Origin: Sphingomonas sp. SUN039
GTDB taxonomy: Bacteria > Pseudomonadota > Alphaproteobacteria > Sphingomonadales > Sphingomonadaceae
Reading direction: 5' to 3'
DNA length: 64,000 bases
NCBI RefSeq assembly: GCF_024758725.1
Contig: NZ_CP096972.1
Coordinates: 416,001-480,000 of the forward strand
Shown: piece after piece, positions 34,803 through 45,078 of the stretch
How positions within the stretch are numbered: position 1 is the stretch's first letter
Layout: every line of letters begins with the position of its first letter
The notes under the pieces: model-generated
What the model was told of the DNA's origin: nothing
Seen by the model: only the letters and a program-made list of their open reading frames with translations
The model's database searches: none
Position numbers and translations under genes: made by a program

Positions 34803-34831
34803 GTTATAGTAATCTAATACACCTCGTTCAA
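34803..34831 (-). promoter_or_regulatory. Predicted sigma70 promoter for the small membrane protein/nrdR unit
   Basis: On the reverse strand TTGAAC (34831-34826) and TATAAC (34808-34803) are separated by exactly 17 bases, in a short AT-rich gap after glyA. Downstream start lies 31 bases away. The -35 overlaps the glyA stop. Confidence 0.6.
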
Positions 34832-36147
34832 GAGAGCGTCGGATAGATCGGGAAACGTCCGCACAACTCGGTCACTTCGCGCGCCACCCGCGCTTCGATC
34901 TGGGCGTCGCCCGCTTCGCCGTTCTTGCGGAGACCCTCGACGACATCGGCGATCCATACGCCGATCTGACGGAACTCGGCGGGGCCGAAACCGCGCGTCG
35001 TACCCGCCGGCGACCCGAGCCGCAGCCCGGAGGTCAAGGTCGCCTTCTCGGTATCGAACGGAATGTTGTTCTTGTTGCAGGTGATTGCAGCGCGGTCGAG
35101 CGCATGCTCGGCATGTTTGCCCTTGGCTTGTTTGGGCCGCAGGTCGACGAGCATCGAGTGATTGTCGGTGCCCCCCGATACGATGTCGAGGCCTTGCTCT
35201 TCCAGACTGGCCGCGAGCGCCTTGGCATTTTCGACCACGGCACGCGCATAGTGCTTGAACTCGGGGGTCATCGCATCGGCGAAGCACACGGCCTTGGCCG
35301 CGATGACGTGCATCAGCGGCCCGCCCTGAAGCCCCGGGAAGATCGCCGAGTTGAACTTCTTCGCTAGTGCTTCGTCGTTAGTCAGTATGATGCCCGAGCG
35401 CGGGCCGCGCAGCGATTTGTGCGTCGTCGATGTTGTCACATGCGCGTGCGGGATCGGCGACGAATGTGCGCCGCCCGCGACCAGCCCCGAGATGTGCGAC
35501 ATATCGACCATAAGCACTGCGCCGACTTCATCGGCAATTGCGCGGAAGCCCGCCCAGTCCCATTCGCGCGAATAGGCGGTGCCGCCCGCGATGATGAGCT
35601 TGGGCCGGTTCTCGCGCGCGATTCGTGCGACTTCGCCCATGTCGATGCGGCAGTCGTCCTGGCGTACGGTGTACGGAATCGGCTTGAACCACTTGCCGCT
35701 CATGTTGACCGGCGACCCGTGGGTCAGATGGCCCCCGGCGGCGAGGTCGAGGCCCATGAAGCTGTCGCCGGGCTGGAGCAGCGCCAGAAACACCGCCTGG
35801 TTCATCTGGCTACCGCTGTTGGGCTGGACGTTGGCGAAATTGCACCCGAACAATTTCTTGGCGCGCTCGATCGCGATCGTCTCGATCTCGTCGACATATT
35901 CGCAGCCGCCATAATAGCGCTTGCCCGGATAGCCCTCGGCATATTTGTTGGTCAGCACCGATCCGGTCGCCTCGAGCACGGCGAGGCTGGTGATGTTCTC
36001 CGACGCGATCAGCTCGATCTTGTCGCGCTGGCGGCCGAGTTCCTTGCCGATCCAGCCCGCGATTTCGGGGTCCGCCTCGGCGAGACCGCGCGTGAAGAAT
36101 CCGTCCGAATGCATGTCATGGGCGGCGGAAAGGGGCTGGCTGCTCAT
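34828..36147 (-). CDS. glyA: Serine hydroxymethyltransferase
   Basis: 439 residues. [54 protein letters not shown] and the PLP-lysine segment [14 protein letters not shown] are all intact. Interconverts serine and glycine with tetrahydrofolate as the one-carbon carrier. Follows rpiB closely (9 bases). Confidence 0.97.
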   Translation of the reverse strand: MSSQPLSAAHDMHSDGFFTRGLAEADPEIAGWIGKELGRQRDKIELIASENITSLAVLEATGSVLTNKYAEGYPGKRYYGGCEYVDEIETIAIERAKKLFGCNFANVQPNSGSQMNQAVFLALLQPGDSFMGLDLAAGGHLTHGSPVNMSGKWFKPIPYTVRQDDCRIDMGEVARIARENRPKLIIAGGTAYSREWDWAGFRAIADEVGAVLMVDMSHISGLVAGGAHSSPIPHAHVTTSTTHKSLRGPRSGIILTNDEALAKKFNSAIFPGLQGGPLMHVIAAKAVCFADAMTPEFKHYARAVVENAKALAASLEEQGLDIVSGGTDNHSMLVDLRPKQAKGKHAEHALDRAAITCNKNNIPFDTEKATLTSGLRLGSPAGTTRGFGPAEFRQIGVWIADVVEGLRKNGEAGDAQIEARVAREVTELCGRFPIYPTLS

Positions 36148-36156
36148 GCGGGTTCC

Positions 36157-36618
36157 TTAGGCGAGCGTTGGCTGGGACAATTTGGCGACGCGTCCGACAT
36201 GGCGGTCGCCGGCAAAGGGCGTGGCGATGAAAGTGGCGAGCGCATCCTTGGCGGTATCTGGACCGATCAGACGCGCGCCGAACGCGATGACATTGGCGTC
36301 GTTATGCTCGCGGGCCAAGCGCGCCGACAGCGTGTCGGACACCAGCGCACAGCGCGCCGCGGGGTTGCGGTTGACCGCAATGGATATCCCGATGCCCGAG
36401 CCGCAGACCGCGACCCCGAACGCCGCGTCGCCCGACGCGATGCTAGACGCGAGCTTATACCCATAGTCGGGATAATCGACCGAGGCGGTGTCGTGCGGAC
36501 CGAGGTCGGCCACTTCATGCCCCTGCATCCGCAGCCAGTCCGCCAGCATCGTCCGCATCTCGAACCCGGCGTGGTCGGAAGCGAGCGCAATTGCGAGCGG
36601 GGCGGGGCGGGCGGTCAT
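36157..36618 (-). CDS. rpiB: Ribose-5-phosphate isomerase B
   Basis: 153 residues. IALASDHAGFEMR, DYPDYGYKLA, and GVAVCGSGIGISIAVNR with its conserved active Cys; REHNDANVIAFGAR follows. Pentose phosphate pathway isomerase. First gene of the rpiB-glyA unit. Divergent from a lipoprotein gene. Confidence 0.95.
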   Translation of the reverse strand: MTARPAPLAIALASDHAGFEMRTMLADWLRMQGHEVADLGPHDTASVDYPDYGYKLASSIASGDAAFGVAVCGSGIGISIAVNRNPAARCALVSDTLSARLAREHNDANVIAFGARLIGPDTAKDALATFIATPFAGDRHVGRVAKLSQPTLA

Positions 36619-36709
36619 TGCAACTGCCCTCTAGGCAGACTGTGCAATGATTGCCACCCGCTTTGCGGAGAAGTTGACCGCTGCATTCAATCTGTCCAAT
36701 CTGTCGAAC

Positions 36710-36949
36710 ATGAAAATTTACATCATCGCTGCACCGCTCCTGGCCCTTGCCGCTTGCGGATCTCCCCCGCCCCAGAACAACGTCCAGGATGTTGCCGCCA
36801 ACAACATGATCGCCGACGATGTGACCGAGGTGCAGGATGACAGCGCCACCGCTCCCCCGGCCGAAAGCACCGCGCCCGTGCCGGTCCAGAGCAGCGAACA
36901 GGACCGCAAGGACGAAGAGGCCGCCAAAAAGGATCGTGGCGAACAATAG
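36710..36949 (+). CDS. Small lipoprotein, unknown
   Basis: 79 residues. Signal KIYIIAAPLLALAACGS with lipobox LAAC; the mature part is low-complexity and charged (NNVQDVAANN, DDSATAPPAES, EEAAKKDRGEQ). No domain recognised. An upstream in-frame ATG at 36647 exists but gives a poor N-terminus. Confidence 0.65.
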   Translation: MKIYIIAAPLLALAACGSPPPQNNVQDVAANNMIADDVTEVQDDSATAPPAESTAPVPVQSSEQDRKDEEAAKKDRGEQ

Positions 36950-36976
36950 GCGCAGCGCGGACTGCGGCTTGCGAAA

Positions 36977-36994
36977 CCGTCACGGCGGCGTCAC
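36977..36994 (+). promoter_or_regulatory. Candidate PHO box upstream of btaA
   Basis: CCGTCAC-GGCG-GCGTCAC: two 7-base half-sites at 11-base period, the PhoB arrangement (consensus CTGTCAT-N4-CTGTCAT). CATAGT about 10 bases downstream could be the -10. It would couple betaine-lipid synthesis to phosphate limitation. Confidence 0.55.
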
Positions 36995-37044
36995 AGCGCG
37001 GACATAGTCGCGCCATGCGCGAGCGCCCTGGAGACCCGACCCCG

Positions 37045-38286
37045 ATGTCCTCGACCGTTACGACCAAGGCACCGCGCAACGCCGCCGTGCAAAAGGCCGT
37101 CCACCAGCATGAGGCCGCATCGAAAGCGGGGTTGCTCGAGCGCGCTTTCACCTTCGCATTCCGGGGTCTGGTCTATGCCCAGATCTGGGAAGACCCCGTC
37201 GTCGATATGGAAGCGCTGGCGATTACGCCCGACAGTCATATCGTCACGATCGCCAGCGGCGGGTGCAATGTGCTGAGCTACCTGACCGCCGATCCGAAGG
37301 CGATCACCGCAGTCGATCTCAACACCGCGCATGTCGCATACAACAAGCTCAAGATTGCGGCTGTCCGCCACTTGCCGGATTACGACGCGCTCTACCGCTT
37401 CTTCGGCGCGGCGGACAGTAAGGCAAATCTTGCCGCTTACCGCCAGTTTCTGCGTCCCCACCTCGACGAACCGACACGCCGCTATTGGGAGGGCCGCGAT
37501 ATGGTCGGGCGGCGGCGGATCGGCGGATTCGCGAAGAATATCTACAAGCGCGGGCTGCTCGGCAATTTTATCGGCACCGCCCATTTGCTCGGCAAGCTGT
37601 ACGGCATCGACCTAAAGGAAGTGCTCGACGCCGGATCGGTCGAGGAGCAGCGCCGCATTTTCGAGACGCGGCTGGCCCCGGTGTTCGACAAGAAATTCGT
37701 GCGGTGGTTGATCGACCAGCCGGCTTCGCTGTTCGGCCTCGGCATTCCGCCTGCGCAGTACGAAGCGCTGGCCGGGGACAGTCCCAACGGCATCCGTGCG
37801 GTGCTGAAGGAACGGCTCGAAAAGCTCGCCTGCGATTTCGATGTGAAGGACAATTATTTCGCGCAACAGGCATTCGGGCGGCGCTACGAACGCGGCGCGG
37901 GTGCCTCGCTGCCCCCGTATCTCGAACCGGCGAATTACGACGCGGTGAAGGGGCGCATCGACCGCGTCGAGATGCTCCACGCCAATTTCATCGAGCATCT
38001 GGCGTCGCTGCCCGCTGCGAGCCGCGACCGCTACATTCTGCTCGACGCGCAGGACTGGATGACTGACGAATTGCTGACGTCGCTGTGGAGCGAGATCACG
38101 CGCACGGCGAAACCGGGTGCGCGGGTCCTGTTCCGCACGGCCGCAGCGCCGACCTTGCTGCCGGGACGGGTGCCCGACGCGATTCTGGATCGCTGGGATT
38201 ATCGCGCGGCGGAGTCGCTCGATTTTACGAAGCGGGATCGTTCGTCGATCTACGGCGGTGTGCACTTGTACGTGCTGAAGGGCTGA
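37045..38286 (+). CDS. btaA: Diacylglycerol 3-amino-3-carboxypropyltransferase (BtaA, DUF3419)
   Basis: 413 residues if started at ATG 37045 (ggagac upstream, and downstream of the predicted transcription start); ATG 37015 is the alternative. RGLVYAQIWEDPVVD, IASGGCNVLSYL, AVDLNTAHVAYNKLK and the second half LLDAQDWM match BtaA. It moves the aminocarboxypropyl group of S-adenosylmethionine onto diacylglycerol, the first step to the betaine lipid DGTS. BtaB follows after 1 base. Confidence 0.9.
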   Translation: MSSTVTTKAPRNAAVQKAVHQHEAASKAGLLERAFTFAFRGLVYAQIWEDPVVDMEALAITPDSHIVTIASGGCNVLSYLTADPKAITAVDLNTAHVAYNKLKIAAVRHLPDYDALYRFFGAADSKANLAAYRQFLRPHLDEPTRRYWEGRDMVGRRRIGGFAKNIYKRGLLGNFIGTAHLLGKLYGIDLKEVLDAGSVEEQRRIFETRLAPVFDKKFVRWLIDQPASLFGLGIPPAQYEALAGDSPNGIRAVLKERLEKLACDFDVKDNYFAQQAFGRRYERGAGASLPPYLEPANYDAVKGRIDRVEMLHANFIEHLASLPAASRDRYILLDAQDWMTDELLTSLWSEITRTAKPGARVLFRTAAAPTLLPGRVPDAILDRWDYRAAESLDFTKRDRSSIYGGVHLYVLKG

Positions 38287-38287
38287 C

Positions 38288-38911
38288 GTGGCCGATACCA
38301 AGGCGCGGATGGATGCGATCTACGCGCGCCAGCGGCATTTCTACGATCTGACGCGCAAATATTACCTGCTCGGCCGTGACCGGTTGATTGCGCGATTGGA
38401 CGTGCCGTCGGGCGGGACCGTGCTCGAGGTTGGCTGCGGCACCGGGCGCAACCTGATCGCTGTTGCGAAGCGCTATCCGGCAGCAAAACTCTACGGCCTC
38501 GACATCAGCGAGGAAATGTTGACCACCGCTCGCGCCAGCGTCACCCGCGCCGGATTGTCTGATCGGATCGTGCTGCAACAGGCCGATGCGACCGATTTCG
38601 ATGCCGCTGCGTTGTTCGGCGCGGCAACTTTCGACCGTGTGTTGTTCAGCTATACCCTGTCGATGATCCCCGACTGGCAGGCTGCGTTGCGTCAAGGCGC
38701 GAGCGTCACCGGCGGCGCTCTGCACCTCATCGATTTCGGCCAGTTCGAACGGCTGCCGGGGTGGTTCGGACGCGGCATGAAAGCGTGGCTCACGAAGTTC
38801 GATGTCGAGCCGCGTGCCGGACTGTTCGATTTCCTGAAGTCGCTCGATCCCACCTTTGCATGCCGCCCGCTGTTTCGCGGTTATGCATGGAGCGGGGAGT
38901 TGCGGCGATGA
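38288..38911 (+). CDS. btaB: Diacylglycerylhomoserine N-methyltransferase (BtaB)
   Basis: 207 residues from GTG. ARQRHFYDLTRKYYLLGRD then a Rossmann methyltransferase: VLEVGCGTGRNLI, GLDISEEML, and FSYTLSMIPDW. The combination with adjacent btaA identifies the N-trimethylating enzyme that completes DGTS. The pair replaces phospholipids when phosphate is scarce. Confidence 0.9.
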   Translation: MADTKARMDAIYARQRHFYDLTRKYYLLGRDRLIARLDVPSGGTVLEVGCGTGRNLIAVAKRYPAAKLYGLDISEEMLTTARASVTRAGLSDRIVLQQADATDFDAAALFGAATFDRVLFSYTLSMIPDWQAALRQGASVTGGALHLIDFGQFERLPGWFGRGMKAWLTKFDVEPRAGLFDFLKSLDPTFACRPLFRGYAWSGELRR

Positions 38912-39351
38912 GCGCAGCACCGTTGCCCCGCATGGCTGCCGTTCTCGGTCTGGCTGGGTTGCTGCCACAGATCGCCGCAGTTTTGGCCACGTTCAGCGAG
39001 GCTGATCGCTTCATCGGTCTTGCGGCAGGATATTTCTATGCGGCCCTGATTCTCAGCTTTCTCGGCGGTTTGTGGTGGGGCGTGGCGGCGAGCCGGAAGG
39101 AGGCACCGGAATGGCTTTACGTCGCCGCAGTTGCGCCGAGCCTGATCGCGTTCGCCAGCGGCATTCCTTGGATGAACGGAACGACATGGCCGGGGCCGTC
39201 CCTGGTGCTCCTCGGAATTGCACTGTTGCTATCGATTTTGGTCGATCGTGCGTTGTTTCAGCTGGGGCTGATCGACAAAAACCTGCTTGGATTGCGTCTC
39301 ATTCTCTCACCGGGGCTTGGAGCATTGACCCTGCTGCTTGCGACCCGTTAG
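38908..39351 (+). CDS. DUF3429 membrane protein
   Basis: 147 residues with five predicted membrane segments. PRMAAVLGLAGLLPQ, FLGGLWWGVA, and a VLLGIAL helix are typical of DUF3429. Start overlaps the btaB stop (ATGA), so it is part of the betaine-lipid operon; function unknown but a membrane-lipid role is plausible. Confidence 0.8.
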   Translation: MSAAPLPRMAAVLGLAGLLPQIAAVLATFSEADRFIGLAAGYFYAALILSFLGGLWWGVAASRKEAPEWLYVAAVAPSLIAFASGIPWMNGTTWPGPSLVLLGIALLLSILVDRALFQLGLIDKNLLGLRLILSPGLGALTLLLATR

Positions 39352-39513
39352 CGCGTGTCGACATCGCGAAAAGAGACTTTACGCTAGAGCGATCACTGTC
39401 GCCACACACCGAGCTGTGCGACCACCGTTCCCCGGCAGCGGCTATGGCCCGCCGCATCAAGCTACCCCAGATTCGACGACAGGCAGTCTGTCGCCGCGCT
39501 TGGCCGTTTTGCG

Positions 39514-40683
39514 TCAGGGCGTCGCGGCCTTGATGATGTCGTCGAGATAGGCTTCGGCATAGTCGACGCGGAGTTCGCACCAGAGCAGCTTGTGGTCGGA
39601 CATCTGGTTTTTGCGATAGGTGTCGGCAAAATAGGCGATCTGTTTGTCGCGCGGTCGCGGCTGCTTCTTGCTGTCGATGGCCATGATCGGCGGCTTGACC
39701 GTATCGACGTAAAAGGCCGCATCCTCGTCGCGGTAGACATGTTTGAGCATGTCGAAGACGCCGCTTTTGACGACCTTGAAACCGGGATGTGCCGATTTGA
39801 CCGCAATCTGGTCGTAATGCTTGGTCCCGTCGAGGTTGCTGGGGTTGGTCTTGGTTGCCGCGACGAAACCTGCTGCTTCGAGGGCCTTCATCGTCTCGTG
39901 CTCGGGTGAGATGATGTTGAAATCGCCGAGCAGGATATAGTTGGAGTCCCAGCGCGCATCCTCGGGCCGCGTCCATTTGCGCGCCTTGGCTTGCCTGACC
40001 ATGGCATCGCCTTCGTCCTGCTGACGGTCGGCGAGGAACTGTGCGAGCTTCTCGATTTCATCCTTGCGCTGCGCGAGTCCCGCAGCGCCCTCGCCGAAGA
40101 AGATGTGGACCGTGCACAGTTTGAACCGGAGCCAGGAACAGCGGAACGAGACCGAAAAGGGCGTGCGGGCGAACTGCACTTTCGAGCCGGTTCCAGCCGT
40201 CGCGCCGGGGGCAACGATTTCCTGACCGTCGGGCAGCACGATTTCGCCGGTCTCCTTGCAGAACTGCACCTTCGACCTGCGGTAGAGAAAGGCGAGGCGT
40301 TCGTTGTTTCCCGGCCCATGGTCGGACGCCTTGCCACCGGTGGTATCAGTGACGAGATAGTCCCACTCGTTGCCCAGATGGTCCTCGAGCAATTCCTGAA
40401 ACTTGCTCAGGTCGCGATTGACCTCCTGAACCGCGACCAGGTCGAACGCGTCGATGATCTCGGCGATGTACAACATCGATTCGGGGGTGCGGTCGTAACC
40501 GCCGCCATCGCCGAAATGCATGATGTTCCACGTGGCGAGGCGCAGGCTGTGTTCGCTCGTCTCGCCATGGACCTCGGCGCGGAGGGCGGCCTTCAGCGCG
40601 CGCAGCCGTTCGGCGGCAAACTTCTGATATACCGGGTTCTGGCGGAAGCTCTCTTTCCAGCGCAACGATTTGATGATCGCCAT
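39514..40683 (-). CDS. Endonuclease/exonuclease/phosphatase-fold hydrolase
   Basis: 389 residues. EEP-fold motifs: RLATWNIMHFG, DLVAVQEVNRDL, NYILLGDFNIISP, YDQIAV and MSDHKLLWCEL. No signal peptide. The fold covers DNases, phosphatases and sphingomyelinase-like enzymes, so the substrate is uncertain. Stands alone; 162 bases downstream hold no gene. Confidence 0.8.
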   Translation of the reverse strand: MAIIKSLRWKESFRQNPVYQKFAAERLRALKAALRAEVHGETSEHSLRLATWNIMHFGDGGGYDRTPESMLYIAEIIDAFDLVAVQEVNRDLSKFQELLEDHLGNEWDYLVTDTTGGKASDHGPGNNERLAFLYRRSKVQFCKETGEIVLPDGQEIVAPGATAGTGSKVQFARTPFSVSFRCSWLRFKLCTVHIFFGEGAAGLAQRKDEIEKLAQFLADRQQDEGDAMVRQAKARKWTRPEDARWDSNYILLGDFNIISPEHETMKALEAAGFVAATKTNPSNLDGTKHYDQIAVKSAHPGFKVVKSGVFDMLKHVYRDEDAAFYVDTVKPPIMAIDSKKQPRPRDKQIAYFADTYRKNQMSDHKLLWCELRVDYAEAYLDDIIKAATP

Positions 40684-40707
40684 GGTCGTCCCCCCGATAC
40701 GGTTTGC

Positions 40708-41922
40708 TCAGGCCGCTTTGCGCAACTCCATCCGTCCCCAGATTTCACTGAGCGCGCCGGTCAGCTCTTGCATCATTTCTGTCGTATGCGCCGGCCCTGG
40801 CGTGAAGCGCAGGCGCTCGGTGCCGCGCGGGACCGTGGGGTAGTTGATCGGCTGAACGTACACGCCGTATTCGGCGAGCAGGATATCGCTGATCCGCTTG
40901 GCCTTGACCGGATCGCCGACCATCAGCGGGACGATGTGGGTGACGGTGTCCATGACCGGCAGACCTGCCTCGGCAAACAGGCGCTTGAGCGTCGCTGCGG
41001 CGGCCTGTTGCGCGTCGCGCTCTTCGCTCGACGCCTTCAGGTGGCGTACGCTCGCCAGCACGCCCGCGACAAGCACCGGCGACAGGCTGGTCGTGAAGAT
41101 GAACCCCGGCGCGTATGAGCGGATCACGTCGACAATGTCGCGCGACGCGGCGATATAGCCGCCCATCACGCCGAACGCCTTGCCCAGCGTCCCCTCGATG
41201 ATCGTCACCCGGTCGGCAACGGCGTCGCGCTCGCTGATCCCGCCGCCGCGTGCGCCGTACATGCCGACGGCGTGGACTTCGTCGAGGTAGGTCAGCGCGT
41301 TATACTTGTCGGCGAGGTCGCAGATGGCGGCGATCGGCGCAACATCGCCGTCCATCGAATAGACGCTCTCGAAGGCGATCAGCTTCGGCGTGTCGGCGTC
41401 CTCGGCGGCGAGCAATTCCTCGAGGTGTGCAAGATCGTTGTGCCGCCAGACCCGCTTTTCGCAGCCCGAGTTGCGGATGCCCGCGATCATGCTCGCGTGG
41501 TTGAGTTCGTCCGAAAAGACGACACAACCGGGCAGGATCTTGCCCAGCGTCGCCAGCGTTGCCTCGTTCGAGACATAGCCACTGGTAAACAGCAGCGCGC
41601 CGTCCTTGCCGTGGAGATCGGCGAGCTCGGCCTCGAGATCGACATGATAGTGCGTGTTGCCGCCGATGTTGCGCGTGCCGCCGGAGCCTGCGCCGACGTC
41701 GTGCAACGCTTCCTCCATCGCCGCGACGACCTTGGGATGCTGGCCCATCGCGAGATAATCGTTCGAGCACCAAACGGTGACCTGTTTCGGCCCGTTGTGT
41801 CCGGCAAAACAGCGTGCGTTGGGATAGCTGCCCTTGTTCCGCAAAATGTCGATGAAGACGCGGTAGCGGCCCTCGGCGTGCAGCCGATCGATAGCCTGGG
41901 CGAAGACGCGGTTATAATCCAT
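40708..41922 (-). CDS. hemA: 5-Aminolevulinate synthase
   Basis: 404 residues from the ATG beginning [64 protein letters not shown], and the PLP lysine in [16 protein letters not shown]. Condenses glycine and succinyl-CoA as the committed step of haem synthesis by the Shemin path, typical of alphaproteobacteria. The gene's extended frame to 42072 lacks support. Confidence 0.96.
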   Translation of the reverse strand: MDYNRVFAQAIDRLHAEGRYRVFIDILRNKGSYPNARCFAGHNGPKQVTVWCSNDYLAMGQHPKVVAAMEEALHDVGAGSGGTRNIGGNTHYHVDLEAELADLHGKDGALLFTSGYVSNEATLATLGKILPGCVVFSDELNHASMIAGIRNSGCEKRVWRHNDLAHLEELLAAEDADTPKLIAFESVYSMDGDVAPIAAICDLADKYNALTYLDEVHAVGMYGARGGGISERDAVADRVTIIEGTLGKAFGVMGGYIAASRDIVDVIRSYAPGFIFTTSLSPVLVAGVLASVRHLKASSEERDAQQAAAATLKRLFAEAGLPVMDTVTHIVPLMVGDPVKAKRISDILLAEYGVYVQPINYPTVPRGTERLRFTPGPAHTTEMMQELTGALSEIWGRMELRKAA

Positions 41923-42010
41923 CGGGGCGGGCGAATAATCGGACTCGGGCGGCGGTGCCAGTGCGAACGTCTCGCAACTGAGCCGAATGCACTGCTGTTT
42001 CCCGATCGAA

Positions 42011-42090
42011 GACGAGGGACTTCTTCGAGCGAAGTCGAGAAGTTGCCCCGGTGGCAAGAGCCTCGACTTCACTCGGCAGTGCCCCTCGTA
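42011..42090. repeat. Imperfect palindrome upstream of hemA
   Basis: Arms 42011-42047 and 42053-42090 pair through GAGGGAC..GAAGTCGAG and CTCGACTTC..GCCCCTC with several mismatches. Located between hemA and murI; similar in style to repeat families A-D but with its own core. Confidence 0.65.
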
Positions 42091-42107
42091 TTCGCTCGGG
42101 GAAGAAG

Positions 42108-42905
42108 TTAGAGCTGCACCAATTCGGGAAATCCCCGCGCGGCAAACGCCGGAGCGAGCGTCCGCGCCGCATCATCCAGCCGTGTCACCACGGCCACGCC
42201 CGGCCGTGCGGTGTCGGGCCAGTCCTGCCCCGCTGTCAGATGCGCGATTCGCCGCGCGATGCCCGGTCCGCCATCGACGAAGCGCACCGGGTGCGGGACT
42301 GCGGCGGCCAGTTCTTCGGCGAGCAGCGGGAAATGGGTACAGGCCAGTACCACCGTGTCGATACTGCCCCCGTGCGGCCCGTCGAACAGGCCTGCAATCG
42401 CGGCGCGAACCTCCGCAACCGCAACCGGTTCGCCGCGCAGTTTCGCTTCTGCGAGCACGACCAGCGCCGCCGATCCGTGCCGCACCACGGTGCAGTCGCT
42501 GGCAAATTCCGCCGAGAGCCGGTCGACATAGGGTTGCCGCACCGTCGCATCGGTCCCCAGCACCCCGATAACGCGGGTCGTCGATGCCTCCGCAGCGGAT
42601 TTGATCGCGGGAACGGTACCGACCACCGGCACGTCGAGCGCGCCGCGCACCGCCGACAGCGCAATCGTCGAGGCGGTGTTGCACGCCACCACCACCAGCC
42701 GAGGCCGGTATCGCTCGACCAGCCGCCCAAGCAGCGCGGGCACCCGCGCCGCGATCTCGGCCTCGCTCTTCGTGCCATAGGGAAACCCGGCCGTGTCCGC
42801 CGCGTAGACGAACTGCGCGGTCGGCAGCAGCGCGCGGGTCGGCGCGACCACCGACAGTCCACCGACGCCCGAGTCGAAGAACAAAATGGGTGACGCCGTT
42901 TCCAT
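42108..42905 (-). CDS. murI: Glutamate racemase
   Basis: 265 residues. [32 protein letters not shown] (Cys1) and [10 protein letters not shown] (Cys2). Supplies D-glutamate for peptidoglycan. Divergent from plsY. Confidence 0.95.
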   Translation of the reverse strand: METASPILFFDSGVGGLSVVAPTRALLPTAQFVYAADTAGFPYGTKSEAEIAARVPALLGRLVERYRPRLVVVACNTASTIALSAVRGALDVPVVGTVPAIKSAAEASTTRVIGVLGTDATVRQPYVDRLSAEFASDCTVVRHGSAALVVLAEAKLRGEPVAVAEVRAAIAGLFDGPHGGSIDTVVLACTHFPLLAEELAAAVPHPVRFVDGGPGIARRIAHLTAGQDWPDTARPGVAVVTRLDDAARTLAPAFAARGFPELVQL

Positions 42906-43031
42906 TGCTCGCCCCTTAGCGTGGCTTTACGCCGACGAAAACGCCCGGTCTCAATGACATGAAATTGTTGCGCGTGCGACTGCGGTCTTTATGTTACAAA
43001 TACTTGGGCGCAGCGGCGGGGAATTGAACAC

Positions 43032-43643
43032 GTGAACGCAGTGTGGATCGCTCCGGCGACGGCCTTGCTGCTGGGCTATCTGCTCGGCGCGATTCCGTTC
43101 GGCCTCATTCTGACGCGGATGGCGGGCGGCGGCGATCTGCGCGCGGTCGGATCGGGCAATATCGGCGCGACCAATGTGCTGCGGACGGGGCGCAAGGGGC
43201 TGGCGGCGGCGACGTTGTTGCTCGACGGCGCGAAGGGCGCGGCGGCGGTGCTGCTCGCCCAATATATCAATCCCGATTACGGCGCGTTGGGTGCGGCAGG
43301 GGCGTTTTTCGGCCACTGCTATCCGATCTGGCTGGGGTTCAAGGGCGGCAAGGGGGTTGCGACCTATGCGGGCATAGCGCTGGCGCTGCTCTGGCCGGTC
43401 GGGCTGGTCTATGCCGGTGCTTGGATCGCGGTGCTGGCGATCACCCGCTACTCGTCGCTTGGCGGTATGCTCGCCGCCCTTGCCGCGCCGGTCGCGGCAG
43501 CCTGGTGGGGGGCGTTCGAGACAACGGCGTTGTTCATCGCGCTGACGCTCGTGGTGTTGTGGAAGCACCGCGACAACATCGCGCGGCTGCTGGCGGGGAC
43601 CGAGCCGCGCGTCGGGCAAAAGAGCCAGCCGGTTGGCGACTGA
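43032..43643 (+). CDS. plsY: Acyl-phosphate glycerol-3-phosphate acyltransferase
   Basis: 203 residues from GTG. LLGYLLGAIPFGLI, GSGNIGATNVLRTGRKG, FGHCYPIWLGFKGGKGVAT and ALWKHRDNI-type TLVVLWKHRDNI are the PlsY motifs across five membrane segments. First step of phosphatidic acid synthesis using acyl-phosphate. The next gene overlaps by 11 bases; plsY-dprA-topA is a common alphaproteobacterial order. Confidence 0.96.
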   Translation: MNAVWIAPATALLLGYLLGAIPFGLILTRMAGGGDLRAVGSGNIGATNVLRTGRKGLAAATLLLDGAKGAAAVLLAQYINPDYGALGAAGAFFGHCYPIWLGFKGGKGVATYAGIALALLWPVGLVYAGAWIAVLAITRYSSLGGMLAALAAPVAAAWWGAFETTALFIALTLVVLWKHRDNIARLLAGTEPRVGQKSQPVGD

Positions 43644-44715
43644 CAGCGCGGCGCGCGACAAGCTCCGCCTGATCCGCTCGGCCAATATCGGGCCGGTCAC
43701 CTATTTTCAGTTGATCGCGCGGTTCGGCAGCGCGGCGGCGGCGCTCGAGGCCATCCCCAATCTCGCCGCGCGAGGCGGCGGGCGCGCGCCGCAGATCGCC
43801 AGCCTGTCCGATGTGGAGGCGGAAATGCGCGCGGTCGAACGGCTCGGTGCGCGGTATCTGTTCGTTGGCGAGGGGCTGTATCCGCCCTTGCTCGCCGAGC
43901 TCGACACCGCTCCGCCTGCGCTGATCGTGCGCGGTCGGCTCGATCTGCTCGACCGCCCGACCATTGCGATCGTCGGCGCGCGCAATGCGAGCGCCGCCGC
44001 CTGCCGCTTCGCGCGCGGCCTCGCGCACGACCTGACCGGCGAAGGGGTACTCGTCGTTTCGGGGTTGGCACGCGGCATCGACACGGCCGCGCATCAGGGA
44101 TCGGTCGATGCGGGCACCGTCGGTGTTATCGCCAGCGGCATCGACATCGCCTTCCCGCCCGAAAACGCCGAGCTGCAGGACCGCATCGCGCGTGACGGTG
44201 TGTTGATCGCCGAACAGCCGCCGGGGCGCGAGCCGCTCGCGCGGCACTTTCCCTCGCGCAACCGGATTATCGCGGGGATGGCGCTGGGGACGGTGGTGAT
44301 CGAGGCCGCGCCGAAATCGGGCAGCCTCATCACCGCCCGGCTCGCGAACGAGGCAGGCCGCGAAGTCATGGCCGTCCCCGGCAGCCCGCTCGACCCGCGC
44401 GCGCAGGGCTGCAACGCCTTGATCCGCGAAGGCGCGACATTGGTGCAGAACGCCGCCGATGTGCTGGAGGCGATCCGCCCGATGAGCTCGCAAGTGCGCG
44501 CGCCCGTGGACCGCTGGCGCGCGGGACCGGTCGATGTGGAGGCAGACGACGCGGCCCGCCGCGCGATTACCGACTTGCTGGGACACACACCGGTCGCAGT
44601 CGACGAACTCGTCCGCCAATCGGGCGCGCATCCGGCGGTCGTGGCGACCGTGTTGCTTGAACTCGAACTCGCGGGCAGGGTTACGCGTCACGCGGGCGGG
44701 CGGGTCAGCGAATAA
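43633..44715 (+). CDS. dprA: DNA processing protein DprA
   Basis: 360 residues from TTG overlapping plsY. IAIVGARNASAAACRFARGL, VVSGLARGIDTAAHQGS, FPSRNRIIAGMA and KSGSLITARLANEAGREVMAVPG (in parts) define the Rossmann DprA core; a winged-helix DML1-like end follows. Binds ssDNA and loads RecA in natural transformation; also needed for GTA uptake in Rhodobacter, which is relevant given the GTA cluster here. Confidence 0.95.
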   Translation: MATDSAARDKLRLIRSANIGPVTYFQLIARFGSAAAALEAIPNLAARGGGRAPQIASLSDVEAEMRAVERLGARYLFVGEGLYPPLLAELDTAPPALIVRGRLDLLDRPTIAIVGARNASAAACRFARGLAHDLTGEGVLVVSGLARGIDTAAHQGSVDAGTVGVIASGIDIAFPPENAELQDRIARDGVLIAEQPPGREPLARHFPSRNRIIAGMALGTVVIEAAPKSGSLITARLANEAGREVMAVPGSPLDPRAQGCNALIREGATLVQNAADVLEAIRPMSSQVRAPVDRWRAGPVDVEADDAARRAITDLLGHTPVAVDELVRQSGAHPAVVATVLLELELAGRVTRHAGGRVSE

Positions 44716-45078
44716 CTAGTTTACCGAATGGGTCATTCTGGCTCCGCCTAGCGTCCCGTGTCCATTGATGATTATCTTTGGCGGTCTCGGGTTCGGCATC
44801 GCACTTCCCGATCGAGAGATGTTCGGCAATTGCGCAATGGAGACGCCGCTGCACAGTGAAATCTGCAGTTGGATCTGCGCTCTCAAAGCATTCGAAATGG
44901 CGGGACCCGATGCCAGATAGTCTTGAAGCGCTTTGACGCACATCGCGCGATCACCTGCCCTCGCGGCAGCATACCCTCGCGCATACATCTCGGCGGGCGT
45001 CTCCGAAAATGCTTGTCTTGGCATCGTTAGTGCGACGGCCGCCAAGAACGTCATCCAGACAGGTTTGATCAGCGTCAT
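44716..45078 (-). CDS. Secreted small protein, unknown
   Basis: 120 residues. Signal peptide with WMTFLAAVALTMPRQAFS. Mature part has a TPAEMYARGYAAARAGDRAMC repeat-like helix pair (TPR/Sel1-like) and a Pro-rich end. Unknown function. Overlaps the following membrane protein gene by 4 bases. The pair lies against the direction of dprA and topA, between them. Confidence 0.55.
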   Translation of the reverse strand: MTLIKPVWMTFLAAVALTMPRQAFSETPAEMYARGYAAARAGDRAMCVKALQDYLASGPAISNALRAQIQLQISLCSGVSIAQLPNISRSGSAMPNPRPPKIIINGHGTLGGARMTHSVN

